Assembly: GCA_037443885.1 (NCBI GenBank)
Contig: JBBINN010000189.1
Coordinates: 1-5,828 of the forward strand
Direction: 5' to 3'
DNA: 5,828 nt
Origin: SG8-30 sp037443885
Lineage (GTDB): Bacteria > Pseudomonadota > Gammaproteobacteria > Steroidobacterales > Steroidobacteraceae
The notes below the pieces were generated by a model. The model was not told the origin of the DNA. It made no database searches and saw only the letters and a list, made by a program, of their open reading frames with translations. The first letter of the stretch is position 1; each line of letters begins with the position of its first letter. Of the stretch, positions 5,813 through 5,828 are shown piece by piece. Made by a program: the position numbers and the translations under genes.

Positions 5813-5828
5813 GAGGAAGAAGTAGGCG

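Noticed and set aside
5586..5825. Small plus-strand frame of 79 residues crossing the terminator
   Set aside because: It runs through the end of the lipoprotein gene in another frame and through the intrinsic terminator, so it could hardly be expressed as a gene.
1..5828. Defence system, toxin-antitoxin pair, biosynthetic cluster or mobile element
   Set aside because: The MBL-fold protein has the full RNA-nuclease beta-CASP signature of housekeeping relatives. No antitoxin, transposase, integrase, direct repeats or CRISPR-like arrays were seen.

Overview
The window is very GC-rich and looks like a proteobacterial chromosome, most likely a gammaproteobacterium of the Xanthomonadales/Nevskiales type. 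The grounds are the close resemblance of the central amidase to the Stenotrophomonas peptide amidase, a Tat-exported enzyme, a Lol-type lipoprotein, and dense GC-rich coding with long shadow ORFs. This placement is an inference from gene content only. I see no tRNA, rRNA, CRISPR array, insertion sequence or phage gene.

Left half, minus strand (positions 2332 down to 1): three tightly packed genes read as one operon. In order of transcription they are an 84-residue three-helix membrane protein of unknown function, a 460-residue beta-CASP metallo-beta-lactamase-fold RNA nuclease (TTHA0252/CPSF-73-like), and the N-terminal 232 residues of a GPH-type MFS sugar/cation symporter cut by the window edge. 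The junctions are a 2-nt gap and a 4-nt stop/start overlap, so translational coupling is likely. Neither of the two downstream genes has a good Shine-Dalgarno of its own.

Right half, plus strand: a divergent gene begins only 51 bp from the operon. It encodes a 547-residue Tat-exported amidase-signature enzyme with an intact Lys126/Ser207/Ser231 triad. Its start is a GTG preceded by a strong Shine-Dalgarno. After a 138-bp gap with two potential hairpins comes a 509-residue outer-membrane-type lipoprotein with an N-terminal DUF4382-like domain. I also see three divergent internal repeats in it and six cysteines that fall into three neighbouring pairs. A clear intrinsic terminator follows, flanked by two further hairpins.

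The two halves do not form an obvious single pathway. The operon couples RNA turnover with membrane proteins; the plus-strand genes are both cell-envelope/export genes. I found no convincing evidence of a new defence or mobile system. The most interesting items are the uncharacterised small membrane protein coupled to the beta-CASP nuclease, the repeat architecture of the lipoprotein, and the structured non-coding segments.
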